From the NCBI GenBank assembly GCA_964624765.1, contig CAZUZO010000096.1:1-13496 (forward strand): a stretch of DNA of 13,496 nt. The letters are read 5' to 3'. Both the position numbers and the translations under genes were made by a program. Shown here one piece after another: positions 1 to 7,384 of the stretch. The DNA comes from JAGTVB01 sp964624765 (lineage in GTDB: Bacteria; Pseudomonadota; Gammaproteobacteria; HK1). How positions within the stretch are numbered: the stretch's first letter is position 1; each line of letters starts with the position of its first letter. Below the pieces are notes generated by a model. It was not told where the DNA came from, searched no databases, and worked only from the letters and a program-made list of their open reading frames with translations.

Positions 1-55
1 AGCACCGCCCAACGCCGCTATCGGGTCGTGTAGCAGGTTTTTTCACAACCTCTCA
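1..55 (-). repeat. Dispersed repeat, copy A
   Basis: Bases 1-40 are the reverse complement of bases 2981-3020 with 37 of 40 identical; 1-20 match 3001-3020 perfectly. Bases 38-55 carry the short motif GGTTTTTTCACAACCTCTCA, which recurs at 3093-3111 and, in diverged form, near 12059 and 12870. The copy starts at the window edge, so it may continue to the left. It lies just downstream of feoA, where feoB would often begin. It is probably part of an insertion-sequence remnant, but no transposase reading frame is recognisable. Confidence 0.6.
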
Positions 56-118
56 CATCCCGACATCGACACGATCTGAAATCCGTCTACTCCAGATGCC
101 TCGAGAGGTGGGATGCAC

Positions 119-355
119 TCATATTTTCTCGACCAACAGGGCAGTTGCCTCGTCTTTCCTCAGACTCAGAGAAAAACCTCTTACCTGAATCTCAACAGGA
201 TCTCCCAGGGGCGCGAAGCGTACCACCGTAAACTCTGTCCCCGGCGTCAGTCCCATCGATAGGAGCTTCCTCCTGTAGGACGCTGTGTGAAAGCGATCGT
301 AATCGACCACCTTACCTCGGTCTCCTGCAGCCAGATCACGCAAGCTAATCGCCAT
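119..355 (-). CDS. feoA: FeoA family ferrous iron transport protein (first type)
   Basis: A 78-residue protein of the FeoA family, a small SH3-like cytoplasmic partner of the ferrous iron permease FeoB. It resembles E. coli FeoA along its length: a central YRRKLLSMGLTPGTEF segment (about residues 27-42), then VVRFAPLGDPVEI and a C-terminal SLSLRKDEA stretch. The ATG at 355 follows a strong GGGAGGG ribosome binding site. It is the last gene before the left edge and ends in ATATGA. In many genomes feoB starts directly here, but the next 118 bases hold a repeat and no recognisable FeoB start. It lies 72 bases after the second feoA on the same strand, so the two are probably co-transcribed. The family call is firm; working with a FeoB cannot be shown from this window. 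Confidence 0.92.
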   Translation of the reverse strand: MAISLRDLAAGDRGKVVDYDRFHTASYRRKLLSMGLTPGTEFTVVRFAPLGDPVEIQVRGFSLSLRKDEATALLVEKI

Positions 356-427
356 TATCCCTCCCTCAAACTGTCAGAAACGGATACTCTCCTGAAGAAA
401 TGGTCGCCAGTAGCAAGCATGCCCTCC

Positions 428-670
428 TTAGGTAACAACTGAGGCAACCATAATTTTGTGGGCCATCCCAGCACCTAGCGCAAGTCGCATGTCCCCGCGG
501 GCTACAACCACAGCGCCATTCTTGTGGCGCTGGACGACCTGGATCACGGTTTCCAAGTTGAGACCCATTTCGATCAGCCGCTTCTCAAGACCCCTGCCTG
601 CTCGAATAAAACAGATCCGGACCTTGTCTCCTTCAGCGGCCATTGCCAGTGGAAATAAACGTGCGTTCAA
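428..670 (-). CDS. feoA: FeoA family protein (second, divergent type)
   Basis: An 80-residue FeoA-domain protein, clearly different from its neighbour. It has FPLAMAAEGDKVRI at the N-terminus, GLEKRLIEMGLNLET in the middle (about residues 28-42) and VVVARGDMRLALGAGMAHKIMV at the end, the usual layout of the FeoA beta-barrel. No ATG gives the whole first strand. I chose the TTG at 670 because the residues before the first ATG (643) fit the family's first beta strand. Neither start has a good Shine-Dalgarno sequence, so the start is the weak point. Tandem dissimilar FeoA proteins occur in feo operons of several proteobacteria, where they may form part of the FeoB complex; that role is inferred here. 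It lies between fur, upstream, and the first feoA, downstream. Confidence 0.85.
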   Translation of the reverse strand: MNARLFPLAMAAEGDKVRICFIRAGRGLEKRLIEMGLNLETVIQVVQRHKNGAVVVARGDMRLALGAGMAHKIMVASVVT

Positions 671-822
671 TACCGTTATTTGCGATTGGTCTGGCAGCCT
701 GGCCTAGCGCCTACCCAGTTCCGACAACGCGGTTCGCACGCCCTGCCGGGCATAAGTTCAAAGGGTGAACGGGCTTTCAGCCTTCCGGTGGCCGGATAAC
801 TTTGAGGTTGCTAGCCGTATTG

Positions 823-843
823 AAAAAACCCGACGCTGGGCTT
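823..843 (-). terminator. Intrinsic terminator after fur
   Basis: Read on the minus strand, AAGCCC-AGCGTC-GGGTTT forms a 6-bp stem (one G-U pair) with a 6-base loop, running into six T residues. It begins 17 bases after the fur stop codon. The stem is short, so termination may be partial. It separates fur from the two feoA genes, leaving a 190-base gap in which the feoA pair probably has its own promoter. I could not pick out a convincing one. Confidence 0.5.
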
Positions 844-860
844 GAAAAGTTGCGAAAGCC

Positions 861-1277
861 TCAACCGCCATTGCGGCAATTGGCGCAAATCCCATAGATG
901 TAAAGGCTATGGTCAGTCATCGCAAAACCTGCCCGCCTAGCGATTTCCGCTTGCCGTTCTTCGATCACCGGGTCCGCAAATTCTTCAATCCGGTTGCATT
1001 TCACGCAAAGAATATGGTCGTGGTGGGCGCCCTTATTAAGCTCGAATACCGACTGCGCCCCTTCGAAGTGGTGGCGCAGCACAAGATGCGCTGATTCGAA
1101 TTGGGTAAGGACCCGGTACACGGTAGCAATACCGACGTTGTCACCCGCATCAAGCAAAGCCTTATAGACATCTTCAGCACTCATATGTCGCTTGCCACTA
1201 CGGTCCAAGATCTCAAGCACTCGGACGCGCGGCAAGGTAGCCTTCAAGCCAGCCTTCTTGAGCTCTGCATTCTCCAC
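861..1277 (-). CDS. fur: Ferric uptake regulator Fur
   Basis: A 138-residue Fur protein (E. coli Fur is 148). Residues 1-80 are the winged-helix DNA-binding domain, including HMSAEDVYKALLDAGDNVGIATVYRVL. The C-terminal dimerisation domain holds the metal sites: H31 and E79, the cluster HHDH at 85-88, CVKC at 91-94, E106, and H123 in DHSLYIYG; a second CANC at 131-134 completes a structural zinc pair. These positions match E. coli Fur better than Zur or PerR. The start is GTG at 1277, supported by AGAGGGG seven bases upstream; no ATG fits. Known role: with Fe(II), Fur represses iron-uptake genes, which fits the two feoA genes downstream. Autoregulation is suggested by the Fur-box-like sequence in its promoter. 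Confidence 0.95.
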   Translation of the reverse strand: MENAELKKAGLKATLPRVRVLEILDRSGKRHMSAEDVYKALLDAGDNVGIATVYRVLTQFESAHLVLRHHFEGAQSVFELNKGAHHDHILCVKCNRIEEFADPVIEERQAEIARRAGFAMTDHSLYIYGICANCRNGG

Positions 1278-1324
1278 AACGATCCCCTCTCTGGTTCGGG
1301 CGCCGATCCATTACACGTATCGAT

Positions 1325-1339
1325 CACGGCCGAGCCGTG
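1325..1339. other. Short hairpin in the fur leader
   Basis: CACGGC-CGA-GCCGTG is a perfect 6-bp stem with a 3-base loop. It lies in the untranslated leader of fur if transcription starts near 1383. No regulatory role is known; only the base pairing is seen. Confidence 0.3.
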
Positions 1340-1389
1340 CGACTCACGGTAAGACGACCTTCTGCTGTATGAACGGCCAAGAAGAGCTA

Positions 1390-1422
1390 AGTATAACCAC
1401 AAACGCAATGATTTCCATTTAT
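1390..1422 (-). promoter_or_regulatory. Putative fur promoter with Fur-box-like operator
   Basis: On the minus strand, TGGAAA (1417-1412) and TATACT (1395-1390) are separated by 16 bases and make a plausible sigma-70 promoter, with a start about 105 bases before the fur start codon. The stretch 1422-1404, read ATAAATGGAAATCATTGCG, matches 11 of 19 positions of the E. coli Fur box consensus, including the core TG..AATCATT, and covers the -35. Matches of this level occur at real Fur sites but also by chance. Autoregulation of fur is common in gammaproteobacteria. The placement supports the call; the score alone does not. Confidence 0.45.
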
Positions 1423-1695
1423 CGCTATACCGGCCTCAGCACGCTGGCGCTAGCCGGCTACCTCTCTGACCGTCAACGTCGCGGTAAGCGGGATAGCCAT
1501 CAACGGCGTGGGATGGCGAGAGAAGGTGCTATGGACACAGACGAGATGATCGCGCTTCGCTATCGACACCGCCCTGAAGAAACGCTAGCGGTCCACCGAA
1601 CCTAGCGGTCCGTTGCGGTATGGCCGACCGCCTCCCGGCCCGGTCGCGTATCGTTGAGGTCAAGGAAGCTCTTCCAGAACATTGAGCAGTGCCGG

Positions 1696-1848
1696 CCTTA
1701 CAAGCTGTTTTAAAAATGTCACGAGCGCCGGCAGAGCAAGGCACGCAACGGTGAGCCACCGGAGTGTACAAGGGAGTACATGAGGATGGCGAGCCGTTGC
1801 ACAACGCAGCTATGACAAGCGCAGTAGTTTTTAAAACAGCTTCTTAGG
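1696..1848. mobile_element. MITE-like palindromic element between fur and yfaZ
   Basis: Bases 1696-1716 and 1828-1848 form a 21-base terminal inverted repeat with 19 matches; the inner 15 bases, AAGCTGTTTTAAAAA, match perfectly. Inside are nested inverted pairs: GCAACGG at 1745-1751 with CCGTTGC at 1794-1800, and a central hairpin TGTAC-AAGGGA-GTACA at 1765-1780. The whole 153 bases could fold into a long imperfect hairpin. No protein is encoded. The layout suits a non-autonomous miniature element or a large REP-like repeat; no clear target duplication was seen. Confidence 0.6.
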
Positions 1849-1935
1849 CACCGTGCCGTGCACGTGTTCAGAACAGCTCCTCATGCGCGCCGGCCACCAG
1901 GTCCAGGAGGCGTCCGAAATCCTTCGGCGAAAGTG

Positions 1936-2550
1936 TCAATCAAATTTATAACGGATCCCCAAATGCCAGTTGTTGTCGAGACTTCGATCAGCAACAGACA
2001 TTTCCCGCAAACCGAAAATACCCTTCAAATTTTTCGTCAGATCGAGCTGCGCTTCCACGATATCAAAATCCAATACATCTTGGTCGGCTCCGGAAGTCAG
2101 GACTTCCGGAGAATAGTAGTAGCTACCCCGTAGGGTCAGCGGCAGTTTTATTATTTTTTCGGGGAATTTGAAATCCCAACCGCCACCGAAACCCAACCCA
2201 AAAACATTATTGCTTGGATCCGCGAGCCGCGATATGTAAAGACGGCTGCCAAGGGAGAACTTAAGGTTGGACTTTAACGGTGTAAAATCCTCCAGAACCT
2301 CTGTGGCCAGTCCTCCAGTGAATTGGAACGAATTATCGGTATTCAAGTAACCGCCGAGAAGAACTTCTTGTTGTCCGGTGCCGATAAGACTGACGTCACG
2401 GAAATACCGTGCTTCAAGTGTTTCATTGCTGAACAATACATCGATGCTCTGCTCACGATCGCTCTCAGCTTGTGCAGGTTCGACTTGCTCAGCCTGAACC
2501 ATAGCCGACGTAACAAATAGCCCGTAGAGAAAATAGCGTTTCTTTATCAT
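1936..2550 (-). CDS. yfaZ: YfaZ family outer membrane protein
   Basis: A 204-residue exported protein of the YfaZ family of small predicted outer-membrane beta barrels of unknown function. Residues 1-20 (MIKKRYFLYGLFVTSAMVQA) are a signal peptide, with cleavage likely after AQA or AEQ. The rest alternates polar and hydrophobic residues in strand-like blocks: LLGGYLNTDNSFQFTGGLA, GLGFGGGWDFKFP and LTLRGSYYYSPEVL. It ends HLGIRYKFD, an aromatic barrel-type C-terminus, and the final blocks resemble YfaZ. The ATG at 2550 follows AAGGGG with good spacing. It shares the strand of fur but is separated by a 658-base gap holding a mobile element, so it is a separate unit. The family call rests on overall resemblance rather than a catalytic motif. 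Confidence 0.75.
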   Translation of the reverse strand: MIKKRYFLYGLFVTSAMVQAEQVEPAQAESDREQSIDVLFSNETLEARYFRDVSLIGTGQQEVLLGGYLNTDNSFQFTGGLATEVLEDFTPLKSNLKFSLGSRLYISRLADPSNNVFGLGFGGGWDFKFPEKIIKLPLTLRGSYYYSPEVLTSGADQDVLDFDIVEAQLDLTKNLKGIFGLREMSVADRSLDNNWHLGIRYKFD

Positions 2551-2670
2551 CTGCCTAGCCCCTTAAGTTATTCATTTGCGTTCCCTTATGGCCGCCTGGG
2601 ATCATATCATATTTTTTCAAGCTAATGATTTTTCGTGAACTAACATCATGTACGAGTCAGTGTGATACTC

Positions 2671-2774
2671 GTAACCGTTCAGACCCCCCCAGCGGATTGC
2701 GGGCCTTACGAAGGTAAGTCTTTGAACCATCTATCACAGGCTCCCTAAAAAGGGTGAGGGGTCTGAACGGTTAC
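2671..2774. mobile_element. 104-bp MITE with perfect 17-bp terminal inverted repeats
   Basis: The element begins GTAACCGTTCAGACCCC (2671-2687) and ends with its exact reverse complement (2758-2774). It is flanked by the 7-bp direct repeat GATACTC at 2664-2670 and 2775-2781, a probable target-site duplication. It has no reading frame, so it would have to be mobilised in trans. Ends starting GTAA and a duplication near 8 bp recall IS66-family elements; that assignment is an inference from memory. It lies upstream of yfaZ, beyond its likely promoter. Confidence 0.8.
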
Positions 2775-2980
2775 GATACTCTCGGAGGCTTTACGTCTGT
2801 CACAACGTGCTGTTGCCAGACCCAACGGTGGCTCCGCTGGATGGACATCACGCAGCCCTCCATCACGCTCCCACCGGCGTTCTGCTACCCGAAGCGAACA
2901 TTCGAAGCGCGTCCCTTCGTCATGCTCACCGTTAGGCGCTCTTTGCTCGTTATGTTACCGGTGCCCTCAGAGCTTATGAA

Positions 2981-3112
2981 AAACCTGCTACGCAACCCAA
3001 TAGCGGCGTTGGGCGGTGCTCGCTCCTCGCCTATCGACTTGATATGTCTCACGGCTTCGCGCCGTCCGCCTGGCTCTCGTGCCACTCGTACGGTTTTTTC
3101 ACAACCTCTCAG
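2981..3112 (+). repeat. Dispersed repeat, copy B (insertion-sequence debris)
   Basis: Two repeat segments lie together. Bases 2981-3020 match copy A (1-40) in inverted orientation, 37 of 40. Bases 3059-3112 resemble 12833-12888 (copy C) at roughly 80%, sharing the CCGTCCGCC, GGCTCTCG and CCACTCG blocks and a CACAA.CTCTCAG end. No transposase is recognisable between them. The rest of 2783-3205 shows no convincing gene: open frames there lack family resemblance and ribosome binding sites. Confidence 0.55.
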
Positions 3113-3205
3113 GCGGCAAAGCGACCTCAGGACGGTGAGTCACGCAATCATCACCGCGCAACAGAGTTCTTCTCCTGCGCTCAACTTGGCAATACTATGC
3201 TCCCT

Positions 3206-6200
3206 ATGAAGAAAGGGCGTTGGCAATTCTGGGTCGACCGCGGAGGCACTTTTACCGACATCGTGGCCAAGCGACCGGATGGGAGTCTTGTGGTCCATAA
3301 ACTCCTGTCGGAACATCACGAACGTTACACCAACGCAACGCTCCAAGGGATAAGGGATCTGCTCGGCATTGCCCCGGATGCCCCACTGCCCACCGAGCAG
3401 ATCGAAGCCATCAAGATGGGCACTACGGTCGGCACGAACGCCCTTCTGGAACGTAAGGGGGAACGTACCGCATTGGTGATCACACGCGGTTTCGGCGATG
3501 CGCTTCGAATCGGATACCAGAACCGTCCGGAGCTATTCGCTCTGCGTATCGTGTTAAGCGAACCCCTGTACGAACATGTCATCGAAGTTTCAGAGCGAAT
3601 GAGTGCCGCAGGGGAAGAACTCGAACCGGTCGATATCGAAACCACCCGTCTAGGGCTCCAGAAGGCCTTCGATGCCGGCATCGGGGCGGTCGCCATCGTG
3701 TTTCTGCACGGCTATCGCTACCCTGAACACGAGCGTCAAGTCGCGCGGCTGGCGCGCGAGGTCGGCTTTCCCCAGGTCTCGGTCTCTCACGAGACCAGCT
3801 CGTTGATTAGGCTGGTCAGCCGTGGCGATACGACTGTGGTGGATGCCTACCTGTCACCACTTCTGCGCCGTCATGTGCAGGGTATGCTGACCGCTTTCGA
3901 CCGACCGGACAACGACACTCGGCTCCTGTATATGCAGTCCCACGGTGGGCTCATCGATGCACACTTGTTTCAAGGTAAAGACAGCATTCTGTCCGGCCCA
4001 GCAGGGGGCATCGTCGGTGGCGCGATCACCGCTAGCCGAGCAGGATTCGACCAAGTGATCACCTTTGATATGGGCGGCACATCCACCGATGTGGCGCACT
4101 ACGCGGGTCAGTTCGAGCGGCGCTTCGAAAGCGAGGTCGGTGGGATACGGCTGCGTTCCCCGATGCTCTACATTCACACGGTCGCCGCTGGCGGAGGCTC
4201 CGTGCTGCACTTCCAAAACGACCGTTTTGCGGTCGGACCCGACTCGGCAGGCGCCGACCCGGGACCCGTTTGCTACCGCCGCGGAGGTCCATTAGCCCTG
4301 ACCGACTGTAACGTCCTGCTAAACCGAATAAGCCCCGATTTTTTTCCACGAGTGTTCGGGCCCCAGGGCAACCAACCCCTCGACGCAGCGGCTGTCCAGC
4401 GTGCGTTCACGGCTCTTAGCTGCCAAGTAGCCAATCGCACTGGCCAGTCCTTCACTGCGCAAGAGGTCGCGGAAGGATTCTTAGACGTCGCGGTGGAAAA
4501 CATGGCTGCCGCCATCAAGCGCGTGTCCTTACAACGCGGATATGACGTTAAGGGGTACGCTCTCTCTTGCTTCGGTGGCGCGGGTGGGCAACATGCTTGT
4601 CGCATCGCCGATGCGCTCGGGATCACGCGCATTTTCGTGCACCCGTTGGCGGGTGTACTGTCGGCCTACGGAATGGGGCTTGCCGACATACGGGTGATGC
4701 GCAGCCACACAGTGGAACGGCGGGTGGCCAATAATAGCTGGCACGATCTCAAGCCGTTATTGATGGAATTGGAAGCCAAGGGGCGAGAGCAGCTTGGGTG
4801 TCAAGGTGTCGCCGAAGCCATGGTCAGCACTCTGCACCGGGTGCATCTGAAGTATGAGGGCACAGACACGTCCCTGGTCCTGGACTTTGCGGAGCGAAAA
4901 GGAGTCGAAGAACGCTTTGCTCGCGAGCACAAGAAACGGTTCGGCTTCGTGATGGAGGGGAAGCCCCTAGTAGTCGAAGCAGTCTCTGTAGAGGTCGTGG
5001 GACGTACCGAGCCCCTCGAGGAGGCCGGATTCGAAATGACGGAAACAAAGGCGTTCGCGCCCGCCGATTCGGTCAAAATGTACTCACGAGGGCGGTTCCA
5101 TGAGACTCCGGTGTACCTCCGCGCCTCGTTACCTTACGCAGCTCGCATCTTGGGTCCAGCGCTCATTGTGGAGGCCACGGCCACGACCGTAGTGGAACCA
5201 GGCTGGCAAGGAGAGGTTACCGCCCGCCAGCACCTCGTCTTGAGTCGAATCGTCGCTCCCGAGGAAACCGCCTACGGCACTGCAGCTGATCCGGTGTTAC
5301 TCGAACTATTCAACAAGCGTTTCACGTCGATAGCCGATGATATGGGCTACACGCTGCAAAACACGGCTTACTCGGTGAATATCAAGGAGCGCCTGGATTT
5401 TTCCTGTGCCGTGTTCGACAGGTCTGGCGACTTGATTGCCAACGCTCCGCATATCCCAGTCCATCTCGGTTCCATGGGAGAAGCCGTTAAAGGACTCATC
5501 GCCAGCCTTCCACAGAGGCCCGAACCGGGGGATGTCTATCTGACAAATTCCCCGTTTCACGGTGGCACTCATCTTCCCGACATCACGGTGATCACGCCTG
5601 TTTTCGATCGCCAGGCCGATGCGCTCATCTTTTACGTGGCTTCACGGGCCCACCATGCGGATATTGGCGGCACAACGCCCAGTTCCATGCCGGCACACAG
5701 TCGCACCTTGCACGAGGAAGGCGTATGGACCTCGGGGATGAAGCTTGTCGATGCTGGACGTTTACGTGAACAGGCGGTTCTTGAGTGGTTACGAGGCGGG
5801 CCCTATCCGGCCCGCAACCCGTCGCAAAATCTTGCCGATCTCCGCGCCCAGATCGCCGCCAACGAGAAGGGGGTCCAGGGATTACAGCGTCTGGTAGAAC
5901 AGCACTCCCTGGCAACGGTCGATGCCTACATGCAACATGTCAAGGATAATGCCGAGCAGGCCGTGCGAAACGTTTTGGAGGTACTCAAGGACGGCAGCTT
6001 CGCCTATCCCCTGGACGACGGCCACGAGATCCGCGTAAGCATCTCGGTCAACCGAGCAGAAAGACGTGCCTACATCGACTTCACCGGCACATCCAGGCAG
6101 CATCCGGGCAATTTCAATGCGCCGCGTCCTATCGCCATAGCCGCCGTACTGTATGTCTTTCGCACCCTCATCCAGCAAGATGTCCCCCTCAACGCCGGTT

Positions 6201-6808
6201 GTCTGAAACCGCTCGAGATCTTCATCCCAGAGGACTCGATGTTAAATCCCCGTTATCCAGCCGCTGTGGTGGCCGGCAACGTGGAAACGTCTCAGTACAT
6301 AGTGGACGCCCTTTACGGCGCCCTGGGTCTACTAGCCGGTTCGCAGGGTACGATGAATAATTTCAGTTTTGGGAACCAGCGTTGGCAGTACTACGAAACC
6401 ATCTGTGGCGGGTCCGGTGCCGGTGCGGATTTCGCCGGCACGGATGCCGTGCACACCCACATGACGAATTCGCGCATCACCGATCCCGAGGTGCTCGAAT
6501 GGCGCTATCCGGTGAGACTAGAGTGCTTTGCCGTGCGTAGAGGTAGCGGCGGCAACGGCCGCCATCGCGGTGGGAACGGTGTGGTGCGACAGATCCGCTT
6601 TTTGGCCCCGATGACGGCCACCATTCTGTCTAGTCACCGCTCCATCCCGCCCTTCGGGCTCGCGGGAGGGCAACCGGGCGCCTGCGGCCGCAATTCTGTC
6701 AAAAGGTTCGATGGGCGCCTGGAGACGCTCGATGGCTGTGCCGCAGTGGAGATGGCGGCAGGCGATCTGTTCGTCATCGAGACCCCTGGGGGTGGAGGCT
6801 ACGGCTAG
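3206..6808 (+). CDS. ATP-dependent 5-oxoprolinase, fused HyuA-HyuB
   Basis: A 1200-residue 5-oxoprolinase of the fused type also found in eukaryotes (OPLAH). It hydrolyses 5-oxo-L-proline to glutamate with ATP in the cytoplasm. The HyuA half (about 1-680) has the nucleotide-binding motifs DRGGTFTD (11-18), GTTVGTNALLERKG, SGPAGG and FDMGGTSTD (about 287-295), then AGADPGPVCYRRGG. The HyuB half (about 690-1200) has FTSIADDMGYTLQNTAYS, NSPFHGGTHLPDI, RAHHADIGGTTPSSMP and AGNVETSQYIVDAL, and ends VIETPGGGGYG. Length and both halves are complete, with no frameshift. I chose the ATG at 3206 because MKKGRWQFWVDRGGTFTD is a typical family N-terminus; the frame is open further left to 3044, but that stretch is repeat DNA. 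No good Shine-Dalgarno precedes 3206 or the nearby ATG at 3197. Allantoin or hydantoin substrates are less likely given the fusion. Confidence 0.93.
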   Translation: MKKGRWQFWVDRGGTFTDIVAKRPDGSLVVHKLLSEHHERYTNATLQGIRDLLGIAPDAPLPTEQIEAIKMGTTVGTNALLERKGERTALVITRGFGDALRIGYQNRPELFALRIVLSEPLYEHVIEVSERMSAAGEELEPVDIETTRLGLQKAFDAGIGAVAIVFLHGYRYPEHERQVARLAREVGFPQVSVSHETSSLIRLVSRGDTTVVDAYLSPLLRRHVQGMLTAFDRPDNDTRLLYMQSHGGLIDAHLFQGKDSILSGPAGGIVGGAITASRAGFDQVITFDMGGTSTDVAHYAGQFERRFESEVGGIRLRSPMLYIHTVAAGGGSVLHFQNDRFAVGPDSAGADPGPVCYRRGGPLALTDCNVLLNRISPDFFPRVFGPQGNQPLDAAAVQRAFTALSCQVANRTGQSFTAQEVAEGFLDVAVENMAAAIKRVSLQRGYDVKGYALSCFGGAGGQHACRIADALGITRIFVHPLAGVLSAYGMGLADIRVMRSHTVERRVANNSWHDLKPLLMELEAKGREQLGCQGVAEAMVSTLHRVHLKYEGTDTSLVLDFAERKGVEERFAREHKKRFGFVMEGKPLVVEAVSVEVVGRTEPLEEAGFEMTETKAFAPADSVKMYSRGRFHETPVYLRASLPYAARILGPALIVEATATTVVEPGWQGEVTARQHLVLSRIVAPEETAYGTAADPVLLELFNKRFTSIADDMGYTLQNTAYSVNIKERLDFSCAVFDRSGDLIANAPHIPVHLGSMGEAVKGLIASLPQRPEPGDVYLTNSPFHGGTHLPDITVITPVFDRQADALIFYVASRAHHADIGGTTPSSMPAHSRTLHEEGVWTSGMKLVDAGRLREQAVLEWLRGGPYPARNPSQNLADLRAQIAANEKGVQGLQRLVEQHSLATVDAYMQHVKDNAEQAVRNVLEVLKDGSFAYPLDDGHEIRVSISVNRAERRAYIDFTGTSRQHPGNFNAPRPIAIAAVLYVFRTLIQQDVPLNAGCLKPLEIFIPEDSMLNPRYPAAVVAGNVETSQYIVDALYGALGLLAGSQGTMNNFSFGNQRWQYYETICGGSGAGADFAGTDAVHTHMTNSRITDPEVLEWRYPVRLECFAVRRGSGGNGRHRGGNGVVRQIRFLAPMTATILSSHRSIPPFGLAGGQPGACGRNSVKRFDGRLETLDGCAAVEMAAGDLFVIETPGGGGYG

Positions 6809-6925
6809 TCATAAATATCCTACCCGCGCGGTCACGGCGTGCCGCAGCCGAAAGGCTAGGTTTGCAACCTGCGTTGTCCCTAGGTAGGCGGCGAAACAAT
6901 GACCAAGGCCCATGAGGAGAGAGTG

Positions 6926-7384
6926 ATGAAAACGTTTGAGCGAACCCAGGATGTACTAGACCATGCTCGGTCGTTCCACCATCAGGTGGCCGACCTTTAC
7001 CAACGTCTAGAGGACAGAACGGAGAAAGAGCGCGTCAAGCTACTGTTGGACTACTTGCAACGCCATGAGAAGCATCTAGAGGAGAGCCTCTCTCAGTACG
7101 AAGAGGGAGCCTCGAAAAGGGTTCTCGACACGTGGTTTCAATACAGCCTGGAACAGGACCCATCGGACATACTCGCAGACATCGAACTCAAAAAAGATAT
7201 GTCTGTCGACGACGTCGTTCGGCTGGCACTGCGTCTGGATGATTATCTAATCGACCTCTGCAAGAGCATGGCGGATCGAGCCGACATTCCCGAGCTCAAA
7301 GAACTCTTCACCAACCTCTGCGAGCTCGAACAACAGGAAAAATACCGGCTAGCGAGAAATGCCCTGCGACTCGACGAGATGTAA
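6926..7384 (+). CDS. Small all-alpha protein resembling a ferritin-like bundle
   Basis: A 152-residue, highly charged, predicted all-helical protein with no signal peptide. Helices cover about 5-30, 33-60, 94-117 and 122-147, the pattern of a four-helix bundle. DYLQRHEKHLEESL (42-55) and LCELEQQEKYRL (131-142) sit where rubrerythrin-type proteins carry ExxH iron ligands, but the residues do not fit: the first reads HEKH and the second EQQEKY. It may keep the fold without a normal di-iron site, so no enzymatic role is claimed. I preferred the ATG at 6926, which has a strong GAGGAGAG site; the upstream in-frame ATG at 6899 would add nine residues. It starts 117 bases after the 5-oxoprolinase gene on the same strand, with no clear functional link. 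Conserved hypothetical is the safe name. Confidence 0.72.
   Translation: MKTFERTQDVLDHARSFHHQVADLYQRLEDRTEKERVKLLLDYLQRHEKHLEESLSQYEEGASKRVLDTWFQYSLEQDPSDILADIELKKDMSVDDVVRLALRLDDYLIDLCKSMADRADIPELKELFTNLCELEQQEKYRLARNALRLDEM

Noticed and set aside
1404..1605. Plus-strand frame starting MISIYRYTGLSTLALAG
   Set aside because: Signal-peptide-like beginning, but no ribosome binding site, and the rest is basic and random-looking; it overlaps the fur promoter.
1869..1928. Minus-strand stretch reading SPKDFGRLLDLVAGAHEELF then stop, just after yfaZ
   Set aside because: It looks protein-like but is only about 20 residues, has no start, and matches nothing I can name.
1..3020. Composite transposon carrying the iron genes
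   Set aside because: Inverted repeats are present, but no transposase or target duplication was found, so only the repeat pair is reported.
3044..3205. 54-residue N-terminal extension of the 5-oxoprolinase
   Set aside because: It is translated repeat DNA shared in part with 12833-12888, has no family resemblance, and the typical N-terminus starts at 3206.
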